Assembly: GCF_008065375.1 (NCBI RefSeq)
Contig: NZ_VJYI01000029.1
Span: 61,151 to 125,150 of the forward strand
Reading direction: 5' to 3'
Origin: Nonomuraea sp. SYSU D8015
GTDB taxonomy: Bacteria > Actinomycetota > Actinomycetes > Streptosporangiales > Streptosporangiaceae
Length of the DNA: 64,000 nt
Shown: positions 25,336 to 34,459 of the stretch, piece after piece
How the letters are laid out: each line of letters starts with the position of its first letter
Numbering within the stretch: position 1 is the first letter of the stretch
The notes under the pieces: generated by a model
What the model was told of the DNA's origin: nothing
The model's database searches: none
The model's input: only the letters and a program-made list of their open reading frames with translations
Program-made: the position numbers and the translations under genes

Positions 25336-25429
25336 CGCTCCAGGCCGTGCTGTTCACGCGTACGGGCCGCTGGGTGACGCTCCAGGACGCTCTGCTCGCG
25401 CCCTCGGGCCGCTGGTGACGCTCTAGGGC
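25306..25429. repeat. Three tandem copies (41-42 bp) of the rsmE 3' end
   Basis: A unit beginning GTGCTGTTCACGCGTACGGG and ending GCTCCAGGCC occupies 25306-25346. A near-identical copy lies at 25347-25388 and a diverged copy at 25389-25429. The first copy contains the rsmE stop. The third contains the stop of the convergent gene (TAG on the minus strand, 25423-25425). The array probably arose by duplication of the rsmE terminus. Confidence 0.85.
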
Positions 25430-26067
25430 GTGCTGGGGGACGACTCCACCAGCGGGCTCGCCAGCTCGCTGGGGCTCACCGTCGTGTCGTCGGGCGGGCA
25501 CTCTTCGAGGGGGCACGCCGAGTGCGACGTGGTCGGCTCCGCGTCGGTCGGCGTCGGCGTGGGGGAGGCCGACGGGCAGTCCTCGGCCGCCTCGGTCTGC
25601 TCGGCGGACGTCGGGCACGGGGTGGTCTCGGTGGTCGGGGTCGGCGACGGCCTGCTGGTCGAGTTCGCCGTCCTGGTCGGCCGCGGGGTCGGGGGCTTGG
25701 ACGGCGTGGGGACCAGGACCACGTTCGGCTCGGGGGCGGAGGTGGACGGCGGTGGCGGCTGCTGTGAGCGGGTGGTGGAGGAGTTGGACGGGACCTTGGA
25801 CGTGGTCTGGTTCTCGACCGGCTGGAAGGTCTGCTGTTCGATGATCTGCGAGCGCAGCCCGGGGACGGCCATCACGATCGCCCCCGCCACGAGGACGGCA
25901 CTGGCGGCGGCCGCACCCGCGCGCCACCAGAACAGATTGCGGACGCCGCGCCGCTCGATCCGGGCGCGGATGATCTCCAGTCCGTCCGGCGAGGGCACGA
26001 CCGCGTCCGCCTCCGCGCGGAGCGCACGGCGCAGGAGGTCGCCGTACTCGTCGGGGGGCTGGGTCAT
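25423..26067 (-). CDS. Probable anti-sigma-like membrane protein with Pro/Thr/Ser-rich stalk
   Basis: A 214-residue protein. Residues 1-45 are cytoplasmic (DEYGDLLRRALRAEADAVVP and IIRARIERRGVR). A membrane helix follows (AGAAAASAVLVAGAIVMAVP), then about 140 residues of Pro/Thr/Ser-rich external sequence with paired Cys. ATG 26067 overlaps the stop of the sigma-factor gene (ATGA). Position and topology suit a regulator of the sigma factor. The zinc anti-sigma HxxxCxxC motif is not visible, so the role is inferred from context. Confidence 0.65.
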   Translation of the reverse strand: MTQPPDEYGDLLRRALRAEADAVVPSPDGLEIIRARIERRGVRNLFWWRAGAAAASAVLVAGAIVMAVPGLRSQIIEQQTFQPVENQTTSKVPSNSSTTRSQQPPPPSTSAPEPNVVLVPTPSKPPTPRPTRTANSTSRPSPTPTTETTPCPTSAEQTEAAEDCPSASPTPTPTDAEPTTSHSACPLEECPPDDTTVSPSELASPLVESSPSTP

Positions 26068-26687
26068 GACATTTTCTCCAGGACGGATCGCAAGGCGGCC
26101 ATGCCACGTGCGGTGTGGCTCTTGACCGCGCCCTTGCTGATGCCCATGGCGTGGGCTATCTCAGCTTCGGACAGATCACCGTAATACCGCAGAACTAGTG
26201 CTTCTCGCTGTCGGGTTGGAAGGGCCCGTAACGCCTCGATGACGGCGGAGCGTTCCAACTCGCCGATTGCGCCGTTCTCGGCGCTCGGAGCGTCTGGCAG
26301 GCCCTTGGGAGCGTACTTCTCGACGACCGCGCGGTGACGCAGCACGGAACGGGACCGGTTGACGACGGATTGACGGAGGTAGGCGAGTGCTTTGTCGGGG
26401 TCGCGAAGCCTGCGCCAGGCGCCGTGGATGGCGACGAACGCATCTTGCACGACCTCCTCAGCGGTTGCTATGTCTCGCACGAGCAACACGGCGAGACGCA
26501 CCAATGACCGGAAGTGCGCGCTGTATAGCGCGGTAACGGCCATGTCGGCATCCCACCCGACTGGCACCGCCCCCATCGACCTGTCGGCCAGGAGGGTTTC
26601 GGTGGTCACATCTGTGGGACGCGCGGCCTTCCCAGAGGGTTTACGCTCTTCCGGTTCTGGAGGGTTCCCCGGTTCGTTAGGGTGCAT
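26064..26687 (-). CDS. SigE-family RNA polymerase sigma-70 factor
   Basis: An ECF-type sigma factor of 207 residues from ATG 26687; a longer frame starts with GTG at 26762. Region 2 reads VTALYSAHFRSLVRLAVLLV then TAEEVVQDAFVAIHGAWRRL. Region 4 reads LPTRQREALVLRYYGDLSEA then EIAHAMGISKGAVKSHTARG. It recruits RNA polymerase to a special promoter set. The coupled downstream membrane protein is the likely partner. The start codon is uncertain because no clear ribosome site precedes ATG 26687. Confidence 0.88.
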   Translation of the reverse strand: MHPNEPGNPPEPEERKPSGKAARPTDVTTETLLADRSMGAVPVGWDADMAVTALYSAHFRSLVRLAVLLVRDIATAEEVVQDAFVAIHGAWRRLRDPDKALAYLRQSVVNRSRSVLRHRAVVEKYAPKGLPDAPSAENGAIGELERSAVIEALRALPTRQREALVLRYYGDLSEAEIAHAMGISKGAVKSHTARGMAALRSVLEKMS

Positions 26688-26855
26688 TACGCCAGTCGTG
26701 TCCTCGCCAGGTGGCGCTCGCCCGACCCTGAATCGTCTTTTTTGTTGAAGTGTCGCACACACACCCTAACCGCGCGGATCTTCCCACGCACGACACTGGT
26801 GATTACCGATTCGCAACGGACTCGCTAACAGGTGGCGTCTCGATAGGGTGCTGAC

Positions 26856-27200
26856 GTGAACGACTGCCTCTTCTGCAAAATCGTTACCAAGGAGTTTCCC
26901 GCCGAGATCATCTACGAAACCGGCAGGACACTGGCGTTCCGCGACATCAAGCCGCAGGCCCCCACCCACGTGCTGGTGATTCCGAAGGAGCACCACGCCG
27001 ACGCGGCGGCGCTGGCGGAGGCCGATGAGGGGCTCGCCGACGACGTCCTCAAGTCCGCCCACGCGGTGGCCGTGCAGGAGGGCGTGGCCGGCGACGGTTA
27101 CCGCATCGTCTTCAACACCGGGCCCGGCGCCGGCCAGACCGTCTTCCACGTGCATGCCCACGTGCTGGGCGGGCGTGCGCTGACGTGGCCGCCCGGCTAG
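26856..27200 (+). CDS. HIT-family (histidine triad) nucleotide-binding protein
   Basis: A 114-residue protein with DCLFCKIVTKEFPAEIIYET, PTHVLVIPKEHH and the triad FHVHAHVLGG near the C-terminus, together with GYRIVFNTGPGAGQTVFHVH. This is the Hint branch: purine nucleoside phosphoramidase-type hydrolases that cut AMP-linked amides. GTG 26856 is used, as homologues begin at (M)-DCLFCKI. Its place just before phoH-ybeY is common in actinobacteria. Confidence 0.94.
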   Translation: MNDCLFCKIVTKEFPAEIIYETGRTLAFRDIKPQAPTHVLVIPKEHHADAAALAEADEGLADDVLKSAHAVAVQEGVAGDGYRIVFNTGPGAGQTVFHVHAHVLGGRALTWPPG

Positions 27201-27246
27201 GCCCGTTTCCGCACCTCTCCATGACTCCGCTCCGCTCTTCCGGCAC

Positions 27247-27285
27247 CCGCCGGCTCCGGCGGAGGTCTTCTTGGAGAAGAAGGCC
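27247..27285 (+). terminator. Two tandem stem-loops after the HIT gene
   Basis: CCGCCGG/CCGGCGG closes a short stem (about 27247-27262). Next, GGTCTTCTT (27264-27272) pairs with AAGAAGGCC (27277-27285) around GGAG. The pair lies 47-85 bases after the HIT stop. There is no T-run, so the call is tentative. The remainder of the 27201-27461 gap holds the presumed phoH promoter. Confidence 0.4.
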
Positions 27286-27461
27286 GGAGGACGCGGTGCG
27301 CCGGGACCGCTCGTCGTACCGGCCTGCGACGAAGCAGCACGTGCGGTAGCGGGGCCAGGATCACCGGTGATATTGGCGAGAGTAATCCGCCCGGCCCCGG
27401 ATACCATGGGCGGAGAAGAACACCGAAAGAGACCGGGAGGCATCAGGCCGCTGGCCTGCCC

Positions 27462-28498
<1,037 letters not shown>

Positions 28499-28502
<4 letters not shown>

Positions 28503-28975
28503 GCATCGAGATCAACAACGAGTCGGGCGTCGGCGTCGACGAGGAGAGCCTGGTCGCCCTGGCCGCCCATGTGCTCGGGGAGATGGGCATCAACCCGCTC
28601 GCGGAGCTGTCCATCGTGGTCGTCGACGAGGACGCCATGGCCGAGCTGCACGAGAAGTGGATGGGCGAGCCCGGCCCCACCGACGTGCTGGCCTTCCCGA
28701 TGGACGAGTTGCGTCCCGGCGGCGGGGCGCGTGGCGACAATGAGAGCCCCGCCGACCCCGCGCTCCTCGGCGATGTCGTGCTCTGCCCGCAGGTGGCCGC
28801 CCGGCAGGCGGAGGAGGCCGGACACGGCACGGCCGACGAGCTCGAGCTGCTGTGCACCCACGGCATCCTCCACCTGCTCGGCTACGACCACGCCGAGCCG
28901 GAGGAGCACAAGGAGATGTTCGGGCTCCAGGCGCAGCTCCTGGAGTCGTGGCAGGAGGTGCGCAACCCGCGGTGA
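28499..28975 (+). CDS. ybeY: Endoribonuclease YbeY
   Basis: A 158-residue metalloprotein with the zinc motif HGILHLLGYDHAEPEE (three His) and PTDVLAFPMDE plus LLGDVVLCPQVAA, as in all YbeY proteins. It is a single-strand-specific endoribonuclease needed for 16S rRNA 3'-end maturation and 70S quality control. GTG 28499 overlaps the phoH-family gene (GTGA), and its own stop overlaps the next start. Confidence 0.96.
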
Positions 28976-30267
28976 ACGCCTGGTTGCCTTTGGCCATCGC
29001 CCTCGTGATCGTCGGTGGCTTGATCGCCAGCGCGGAAACGGCACTGACGCGCATCTCCAGGGTGCGCGCCGAGGAGTTCGCCCGCGACGCCAGGCGGGGC
29101 TCGGCTCGGCTGCAGGCCATCGTCAACGACCCGCCGCGCTACCTCAATCTGCTCCTGCTGCTCAGGCTGAGCTGCGAGCTGGTGGCCACCGTCATCGCGA
29201 CGCTGCTCTTCATCGACATCATGGCCGACCAGGGCTGGGCGTACGTGTGGGCCGCGGTCGTGATGATCGTGGTCAGCTACGTGGTGGTCGGGGTCATGCC
29301 GCGCACGCTGGGCCGCCAGCACGCCGAGCCGGTCGCGCTGGCCAGCGCCCCCATCGTGTACGGCCTCACCCGCATCTTCGGCCCCCTGCCCAAGCTGCTG
29401 ATCCTGCTGGGCAACGCCCTGACCCCGGGCAAGGGGTTCCGCGACGGCCCGTTCACCTCAGAGGCCGAGCTGCGTGACCTGGTCGATCTGGCCGAGGAGC
29501 GCCGGGTGATCGAGCCCGACGAGCGCGAGATGATCCACTCGGTCTTCGAGCTGGGCGACACGCTGGTGCGCGAGGTCATGGTGCCGCGCACCGACATGGT
29601 CTACATCGAGCGCGGCAAGACCATCAGCCAGGCTCTTTCGCTGGCGCTGCGCAGCGGCTTCTCCCGCGTCCCGGTCGTGGGGGAGAACGAGGACGACGTC
29701 GTCGGCATCGCCTACCTGAAGGACATCGCCCGCAAGATCCACGAGTCCGGCGAGGGCGGCGGCAAGGAGCCGGTCGAGTCCATCATGCGGCCGGCCGCAT
29801 ACGTGCCGGAGAGCAAGCCCATCGACCAGCTCATGCGGGAGATGCAGGCCAGGCAGATCCACATCGCCATCGTCATCGACGAGTACGGCGGCACCGCCGG
29901 CCTGGTCACGATCGAGGATGTGCTGGAGGAGATCGTCGGTGAGATCACCGACGAGTACGACCAGGAGGCGCCCCGCGTCGAGCCCGTCCCCGGCGGCGCC
30001 CTCCGGGTGACGGCCCGGATGCCGGTGGACGAGCTGGCCGAGCTGTTCGACACCGAGATCGAGGTGGACGACGTGGAGACCGTGGGCGGGCTGCTGGCCC
30101 ACGCGCTCGGCCGGGTGCCGATCGCCGGGTCCCACGCGGAGGTGTCCGGCCTGTCGCTCACCGCCGAGACCCTGGCGGGTCGCCGCAACCGGATCAGCAC
30201 GGTGGTCGTGCGCCGCATCACGCCTCCGGAGGACACGATCGTCCCCGCCGCCGCGGAACGCGACTGA
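28972..30267 (+). CDS. CNNM/CorC-type protein with DUF21 and CBS domains
   Basis: A 431-residue protein. The N-terminal membrane region (LPLAIALVIVGGLIASAETA and further helices to about 145) is the DUF21/CNNM domain. A CBS pair follows (VMVPRTDMVYIE; SIMRPAAYVPESKPIDQLMR; AIVIDEYGGTAGLVTIEDVL), then the CorC_HlyC domain (LRVTARMPVDELAELF). Such proteins take part in Mg2+/Co2+ efflux or resistance; the label hemolysin is historical. GTG 28972 overlaps the ybeY stop. Gene order phoH-ybeY-this-era is typical. Confidence 0.93.
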   Translation: MNAWLPLAIALVIVGGLIASAETALTRISRVRAEEFARDARRGSARLQAIVNDPPRYLNLLLLLRLSCELVATVIATLLFIDIMADQGWAYVWAAVVMIVVSYVVVGVMPRTLGRQHAEPVALASAPIVYGLTRIFGPLPKLLILLGNALTPGKGFRDGPFTSEAELRDLVDLAEERRVIEPDEREMIHSVFELGDTLVREVMVPRTDMVYIERGKTISQALSLALRSGFSRVPVVGENEDDVVGIAYLKDIARKIHESGEGGGKEPVESIMRPAAYVPESKPIDQLMREMQARQIHIAIVIDEYGGTAGLVTIEDVLEEIVGEITDEYDQEAPRVEPVPGGALRVTARMPVDELAELFDTEIEVDDVETVGGLLAHALGRVPIAGSHAEVSGLSLTAETLAGRRNRISTVVVRRITPPEDTIVPAAAERD

Positions 30268-30654
30268 CCCCCACCCCACAAGGCCGCTTCGCATCGTCCC
30301 TCCCGCCGTCTCCCGTCCTGTCCTTTTGGAGGTGAGATGGGGGAGGGCGGGCCGTCCTGCGGTCCCTCCCGCCCTCCTGGGGAGAGGTCGGCCCGGGGGG
30401 AGGGCGGCCGTTCCCACAGCCCCCTTCTGCCCCCTGCCGTCGTATCGCGGGGAGAAGCCAGCCGTCCCCGCAGACGGAGGTCACGGCCAGAGGCTCGGGG
30501 ACAAATGCGGGCGGATGTCGCAAGCGTTCTACAAGTCTTCTGCAAGCCGCGTCCGGCACTCTCTAATCACGACATCCAGTGCGGTGGGTGTCAGAGGGGA
30601 AGCATCCGATCGCCGGGTGGGGTTCGCGGCGAGAGGATGGATCCAGGGGGGACG
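30268..30654. other. Intergenic region with G/C-rich low-complexity stretches
   Basis: No convincing gene was found between the CBS protein and the lipoprotein. The first 200 bases are purine/pyrimidine-skewed runs such as GGGGGAGGGCGGGCCG and CCCTCCCGCCCTCCTGGGG, which could form local hairpins. The reading frames here lack coding character. Structured sequence follows from 30656. Confidence 0.5.
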
Positions 30655-30655
30655 A

Positions 30656-30745
30656 CAGCGTCCCGGTCGGGTAGCCGGCTGAGACGCTGGTCGGCGCAAA
30701 GGGTGTTCTCGTCCGGAAAACCGGATGGGGGCACCCTTTTTGCGC
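30656..30745 (+). ncRNA. Candidate structured RNA leader upstream of lipoprotein gene
   Basis: Two adjacent stem-loops. CAGCGTC (30656-30662) pairs with GACGCTG (30683-30689) around an inner CCGG/CCGG stem. Then GCGCAAAGGGTG (from 30694) pairs with CACCCTTTTTGCGC (to 30745, two bulged T), with an inner stem TCCGG-AAAA-CCGGA. The second hairpin ends 65 bases before the lipoprotein ATG. Its 3' arm contains TTTTT, so it could act as terminator or attenuator. No known riboswitch class was recognised. Confidence 0.4.
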
Positions 30746-30810
30746 ATTGGTGGGAACTCCGATGGATTGCCGCATTAGTCGCTTGGGGAGGTTTCGCGCC
30801 AGGAGGGATC

Positions 30811-31443
30811 ATGAGACGAAAACAGGGGATCGTCGCCTTCGCCGTGCTCGCCTGCACCCTGGCGGGATGCGGCGGCGAAGGCGCGGAGAGCTTCATCGAC
30901 CCGCACGCCATGGCCCAGCTGCGCGAGCTGCTCAGCAAGGAGCCGCCGCTGCCGGAGGGCTTCACGGCCAAGCCCGAGCAGGCGTGGCGGATGCCGTTCG
31001 GCCCGGCGGACCACAACTGCCGGATGCTGCTCGAACCGGCCGGCGGCCGCGCGCCCGGCCAGGCGCTGACCGCCCAGGTGGCCGTCAGCTACCAGGGCGA
31101 CGGGCTGGGGGAGCAGGCCGGGGTGGGCCTGGCCCGGTACGCGGGCGATAAGGCCCATGAACACCTCGACGCGCTGGCCAGGGCACGGGATTCGTGCCGG
31201 GCGGTGCGCACCTCCCCCGGCACCGACCTGCGACTGCGCGAGCTGCCGGTCGAGGACGTGGGGGACGAGGCCGTGGGCGCGCGGCTCCAGGGCCGGCTGC
31301 GCGGTTACCCGTACGCGATGGACGTCGTGCTGTCCCGGGTGGGCGACACGCTCGTGTCGGTGGTCCACACGGGGATGAACCAGGTCGACCCCACCCGCAC
31401 CCGGAAGGTGGTCGACGCGGCCATAGCCATGGCCGGCACATAA
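30811..31443 (+). CDS. Putative lipoprotein
   Basis: A 210-residue protein. ATG 30811 follows an excellent AGGAGG. The signal peptide MRRKQGIVAFAVLACTLAGC ends in a lipobox (LAGC), so the mature protein should be lipid-anchored outside the membrane. The mature part has two Cys (NCRMLLEP and RDSCRAVR), probably paired, and a C-terminal VVLSRVGDTLVSVVHTGMNQ typical of small sensor-domain lipoproteins of mycelial actinobacteria. No exact family recognised. It interrupts the usual order between the CBS protein and era. Confidence 0.75.
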   Translation: MRRKQGIVAFAVLACTLAGCGGEGAESFIDPHAMAQLRELLSKEPPLPEGFTAKPEQAWRMPFGPADHNCRMLLEPAGGRAPGQALTAQVAVSYQGDGLGEQAGVGLARYAGDKAHEHLDALARARDSCRAVRTSPGTDLRLRELPVEDVGDEAVGARLQGRLRGYPYAMDVVLSRVGDTLVSVVHTGMNQVDPTRTRKVVDAAIAMAGT

Positions 31444-31453
31444 TCTAGAGCGC

Positions 31454-31771
31454 GTGACTCTCGATCCTGAAGACAGCAAGATCATCACGTTGGCGCGCGC
31501 GGCCAGGGCGCGCAGCGGCTCCGAGGAAGGGGCCGCCGTACGCGACGAGACGGGCCGCACCTACTCGGCGACCAACGTGAAGCTGGCCTCGCTCACGCTC
31601 TCGGCGGTGCAGGTGGCGGTGGCCATGGCCATTTCCAGTGGCGCGCGCTCCCTCGAGGCCGTCGCGCTCGTGACCGCCGGCGAGCCGGGCGCGGACGACG
31701 CGGCCGTGGCCGCGGAGATGGGCGTCAAGTCGCTGCTCGTGGCCGGCCCCGACGGAACGCTGCGGACCTGA
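31454..31771 (+). CDS. Cytidine deaminase-like protein, zinc site lost
   Basis: A 105-residue protein. It has the opening of a cytidine deaminase domain (DPEDSKIITLARAARARSGS, EGAAVRDETGRTYSATNVKL) and the helix that normally holds the zinc His/Cys-Ala-Glu, here LSAVQVAVAMAISSG. Neither the CAE/HAE nor the PCxxC motif is present; the end reads LVTAGEPGADDAAVAAEMGV. It should therefore not deaminate in the standard way. Related proteins occur upstream of era in other actinobacteria. GTG start 31454. Confidence 0.75.
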   Translation: MTLDPEDSKIITLARAARARSGSEEGAAVRDETGRTYSATNVKLASLTLSAVQVAVAMAISSGARSLEAVALVTAGEPGADDAAVAAEMGVKSLLVAGPDGTLRT

Positions 31772-31772
31772 C

Positions 31773-32249
31773 ATGCCGATGTCGCCGTTCCTGGCCAGGT
31801 TGCGGGAGAAGGTCGGCTCCGAGCTGCTCATGCTGCCGTCGGTGGCCGGGTTCGTGTTCGACGACGAGGGCAGGCTGCTGGTCGCCCGCCACGGCGACGT
31901 GGGGCTCTGGGCCGCGCCTGGCGGCGGCATCGACCCCGACGAGCGCCCGCAGGACGCCGTGGTCAGGGAGCTGCGCGAGGAACTCGGCATCGAGATCGCC
32001 GTACGCGGCCTGATCGGCGTGTACGGCGGCCCCGAGTTCCGCACCACCTACCCGAACGGCCACCAGGTCGGCTACGTCATCGCGGTCTACGGCTGCTCGG
32101 TGGTCTCCGGCGTCCCGCGGCCCGACGGCGTCGAGATCAACGACTGCCGGTGGGTCACCGAGCAGGAGTTCGCCGGGCTGCCGACGACCCCCTGGACGCC
32201 CGGCGTGGCGCCCGTGGCGTACACCTGGTGGCGTGAACACGCTCGTTGA
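31773..32249 (+). CDS. NUDIX hydrolase
   Basis: A 158-residue protein with a complete Nudix box: GGGIDPDERPQDAVVRELRE followed by ELGI (pattern GX5EX7REUXEEXGU). Before it is GLWAAPGGG, and after it VYGGPEFRTTYPNGHQVGYV. Enzymes of this kind hydrolyse nucleoside diphosphates linked to another moiety. The substrate is not predictable. It starts two bases after the previous stop and ends ten bases before era, so it belongs to the same operon. Confidence 0.9.
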   Translation: MPMSPFLARLREKVGSELLMLPSVAGFVFDDEGRLLVARHGDVGLWAAPGGGIDPDERPQDAVVRELREELGIEIAVRGLIGVYGGPEFRTTYPNGHQVGYVIAVYGCSVVSGVPRPDGVEINDCRWVTEQEFAGLPTTPWTPGVAPVAYTWWREHAR

Positions 32250-32258
32250 TGGGCCACA

Positions 32259-33176
32259 ATGCAGAATGTGACTTCGCCAGACAGCCATCGCGCCGGATTC
32301 GCCTGCTTCGTGGGAAGGCCGAACGTCGGCAAGTCCACGCTGATGAACGCCCTGGTCGGCACCAAAGTGGCGATCACCTCGTCCAAGCCGCAGACCACCA
32401 GGCGGGCCATCAGGGGCATCGTCCACCGCCCCGACGCCCAGCTCGTCATCGTCGACACGCCCGGCCTGCACCGGCCGCGCACGCTGCTCGGCGAGCGGCT
32501 CGACAGTCTGGTGCTGTCCACGCTGACCGAGGTCGACGCGATCGGCTTCTGCGTGCCGGCCAACGAGCCGATCGGCAAGGGCGACCGGTTCATCGCCGAC
32601 AAGCTGTCCGCGGTGAAGAAGACGCCCGTCGTGGCCGTGGTGACCAAGTGCGACCTGGCGTCCAAGGAGCAGATCGCCGAGCAGTTGCTCGCGGTGTCGC
32701 AGGTGGGGGAGTTCGCCGACATCGTGCCGGTGTCCGCGCAGTCGGGCGACCAGCTCGACGTGCTGGCGGACGTCCTGATCGGGCACCTGCCGGAGTCGCC
32801 GCCGCTCTACGAGGACGGGCAGCTCACCGACGAGCCGGAGCAGGTGCTGGTCGGGGAGCTGATCAGGGAGGCGGCGCTGGAGGGCGTACGCGACGAGCTG
32901 CCCCACTCGATCGCCGTCGTGGTCGACGAGATGCTGCCCCGCGAGGGGCGCGACGACCTGCTCGACATCTACGCGCACCTGTTCGTGGAGCGGCCCTCGC
33001 AGAAGGCGATCGTCATCGGGCACAAGGGCGAGCGGCTGCGCGAGGTCGGCACCAAGGCCCGCCAGCAGATCGAGGCGCTGCTGGGCACCCGCGTCTACCT
33101 CGACCTGCGGATCAGCGTGCTCAAAGACTGGCAGCGCGACCCCAAGCAGCTGCGGCGGCTGGGCTTCTACGACTGA
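32259..33176 (+). CDS. era: GTPase Era
   Basis: A 305-residue protein with G1 GRPNVGKSTLMNALVG, switch TSSKPQTTRRAIRGI, G3 VDTPGLHRPR, G4 TKCD and a C-terminal KH domain (KAIVIGHKGERLREVGTKAR). Era binds the 3' end of 16S rRNA and helps 30S assembly, which fits with YbeY and the PhoH ATPase encoded a few genes upstream. ATG 32259 begins MQNVTSPDSHRAGFACFVGR. It ends one base before a convergent membrane-protein gene. Confidence 0.97.
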   Translation: MQNVTSPDSHRAGFACFVGRPNVGKSTLMNALVGTKVAITSSKPQTTRRAIRGIVHRPDAQLVIVDTPGLHRPRTLLGERLDSLVLSTLTEVDAIGFCVPANEPIGKGDRFIADKLSAVKKTPVVAVVTKCDLASKEQIAEQLLAVSQVGEFADIVPVSAQSGDQLDVLADVLIGHLPESPPLYEDGQLTDEPEQVLVGELIREAALEGVRDELPHSIAVVVDEMLPREGRDDLLDIYAHLFVERPSQKAIVIGHKGERLREVGTKARQQIEALLGTRVYLDLRISVLKDWQRDPKQLRRLGFYD

Positions 33177-33177
33177 T

Positions 33178-33645
33178 CTAAGCGCGGCGGAGCAGCGTCA
33201 GGAGGCCGAGGACGGCGACCGCGAGCGAGCACGCCAGCGCCGCGAACCAGCCGAACCTGATCGCCTGCTCCACCGACAGCACGCCCAGGTCGATGGAGAC
33301 GCGATCCTGCGCGCCGCCGCCCCGGGTCACGAACATCAGCACCGCCGGCACGGCCACCGCCCCCGGCACGACGGCCAGGGCGGCCAGCCTCGGGTGGGAG
33401 AGCAGCCCGGCCAGGCCGCACGCCACCGCCGCCAGCCCCGCCAGCAGGGTGTAGATCCCGAACGTGTCGTCGACGCCACGCACGTCGGTGGTCACCCCGC
33501 TGCCGAGCAGGCCGATCTTCGCGTCGACGCCGGCCCAGGGCAGGATCGTGCAGCACACCAGGAGCGCTCCGGCGACAGACACGGCCAGCGGATAACGCCG
33601 CCGGGTCCGCGGCGTGGCGGGCGCGGGCTGGAGGTCATCGGCCAC
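33178..33645 (-). CDS. Small membrane protein, four predicted helices
   Basis: A 155-residue protein. GTG 33645 is chosen because it gives ADDLQPAPATPRTRRRYPLA just before the first helix. Hydrophobic segments: LAVSVAGALLVCCTILPW, IYTLLAGLAAVACGLAGLL, ALAVVPGAVAVPAVLMFV and FGWFAALACSLAVAVLGLL. Between the first and second lies an external loop with VTTDVRGVDDTFG. No family is assigned. It is convergent with era and separated from the ureD end by four bases. Confidence 0.65.
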   Translation of the reverse strand: MADDLQPAPATPRTRRRYPLAVSVAGALLVCCTILPWAGVDAKIGLLGSGVTTDVRGVDDTFGIYTLLAGLAAVACGLAGLLSHPRLAALAVVPGAVAVPAVLMFVTRGGGAQDRVSIDLGVLSVEQAIRFGWFAALACSLAVAVLGLLTLLRRA

Positions 33646-33649
33646 ACGA

Positions 33650-34459
33650 TCACTGTATGCCGGGTTCGCGCCCCCGGCCACCGTCCGCAACGGAGTCGTC
33701 ACCACCGACGGACACCGCTCGTTCGCCCCATTCCAGGCGTGAACGCAGCTCGACCGCGTCGCCCCCGAGGGCCGACACCAGCGTTCCGGAGACCGCCAGC
33801 GGCAGGACCGCGACCCCGTCCGCCACGAGCGGCTCCTTGGCGGTCGCCGTGAGGAACGTGGTCCCGACGCAGCGCGCCGTGCCGTAGACGGCCGGGGAGG
33901 TGTCGAGCGCCCGGTCGCCGACGGTGAACTCCTGCCTGAGCAGCGGGCGGCCGTCGCCGAACGTGGCGTCGAAGCGGGCGTGGCAGCGGCCGGGCTCCTC
34001 GCCGTACCGGCCGAAGACGATCTCCTCCCGCCACAGCACGGTCGCGTCCGGCTCCAGCGCGAGCCGGACGATGAGGCGATGGTCGCAGCCGGCGGCCAGC
34101 ACCGTCGGCTCGGGCGCGAAACGGAGCGTCGCGCCCGCGCCCACCCGGGCGGTGACCAGCAGCTCCGACTCGCCCTCGCCGGGCAGGACCAGCGTGCTCG
34201 CCACCGAGCCCAGCTCCAGGGTGGTGCGGGCGGCGACGTCCACGTCCAGCGCCAGCCGATCGCCGCCGAGGGGCCCGGCCGCCGTGGAGATCAGATGGAC
34301 GGCGCAGGGGCCCGTCTGGCGCAGCGTCAGCGGCGGCGCCGAGGCCATCCGGCTGACCACGGTCCGGCCGTCGGAGGACAGGCCGGTGGCCACGGCCGCG
34401 CGGGCCCGCATCGCACGCCTCCGCTGGTGCACCGCGGTGCCGGTGGGCTGGGGAGACAT
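33650..34459 (-). CDS. ureD: Urease accessory protein UreD
   Basis: A 269-residue protein with the UreD/UreH features TLRQTGPCAVHLISTAAGPL, GGDRLALDVDVAARTTLELG, FAPEPTVLAAGCDHR and WREEIVFGRYGEEPGRCHAR. UreD forms, with UreF and UreG, the complex that delivers nickel and CO2 to apo-urease. ATG 34459 overlaps the ureG stop (ATGA). It is the last gene of ureABCFGD. The C-terminus is close to the end of the convergent region; length is normal for actinobacteria. Confidence 0.92.
   Translation of the reverse strand: MSPQPTGTAVHQRRRAMRARAAVATGLSSDGRTVVSRMASAPPLTLRQTGPCAVHLISTAAGPLGGDRLALDVDVAARTTLELGSVASTLVLPGEGESELLVTARVGAGATLRFAPEPTVLAAGCDHRLIVRLALEPDATVLWREEIVFGRYGEEPGRCHARFDATFGDGRPLLRQEFTVGDRALDTSPAVYGTARCVGTTFLTATAKEPLVADGVAVLPLAVSGTLVSALGGDAVELRSRLEWGERAVSVGGDDSVADGGRGREPGIQ

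Noticed and set aside
30656..30745. TPP riboswitch, because GGCTGAGA occurs
   Set aside because: The other conserved TPP segments (GGGGTGC before, and the CTGATCTGG and TAATGCC-type parts after) are absent, and the downstream gene is an unrelated lipoprotein.
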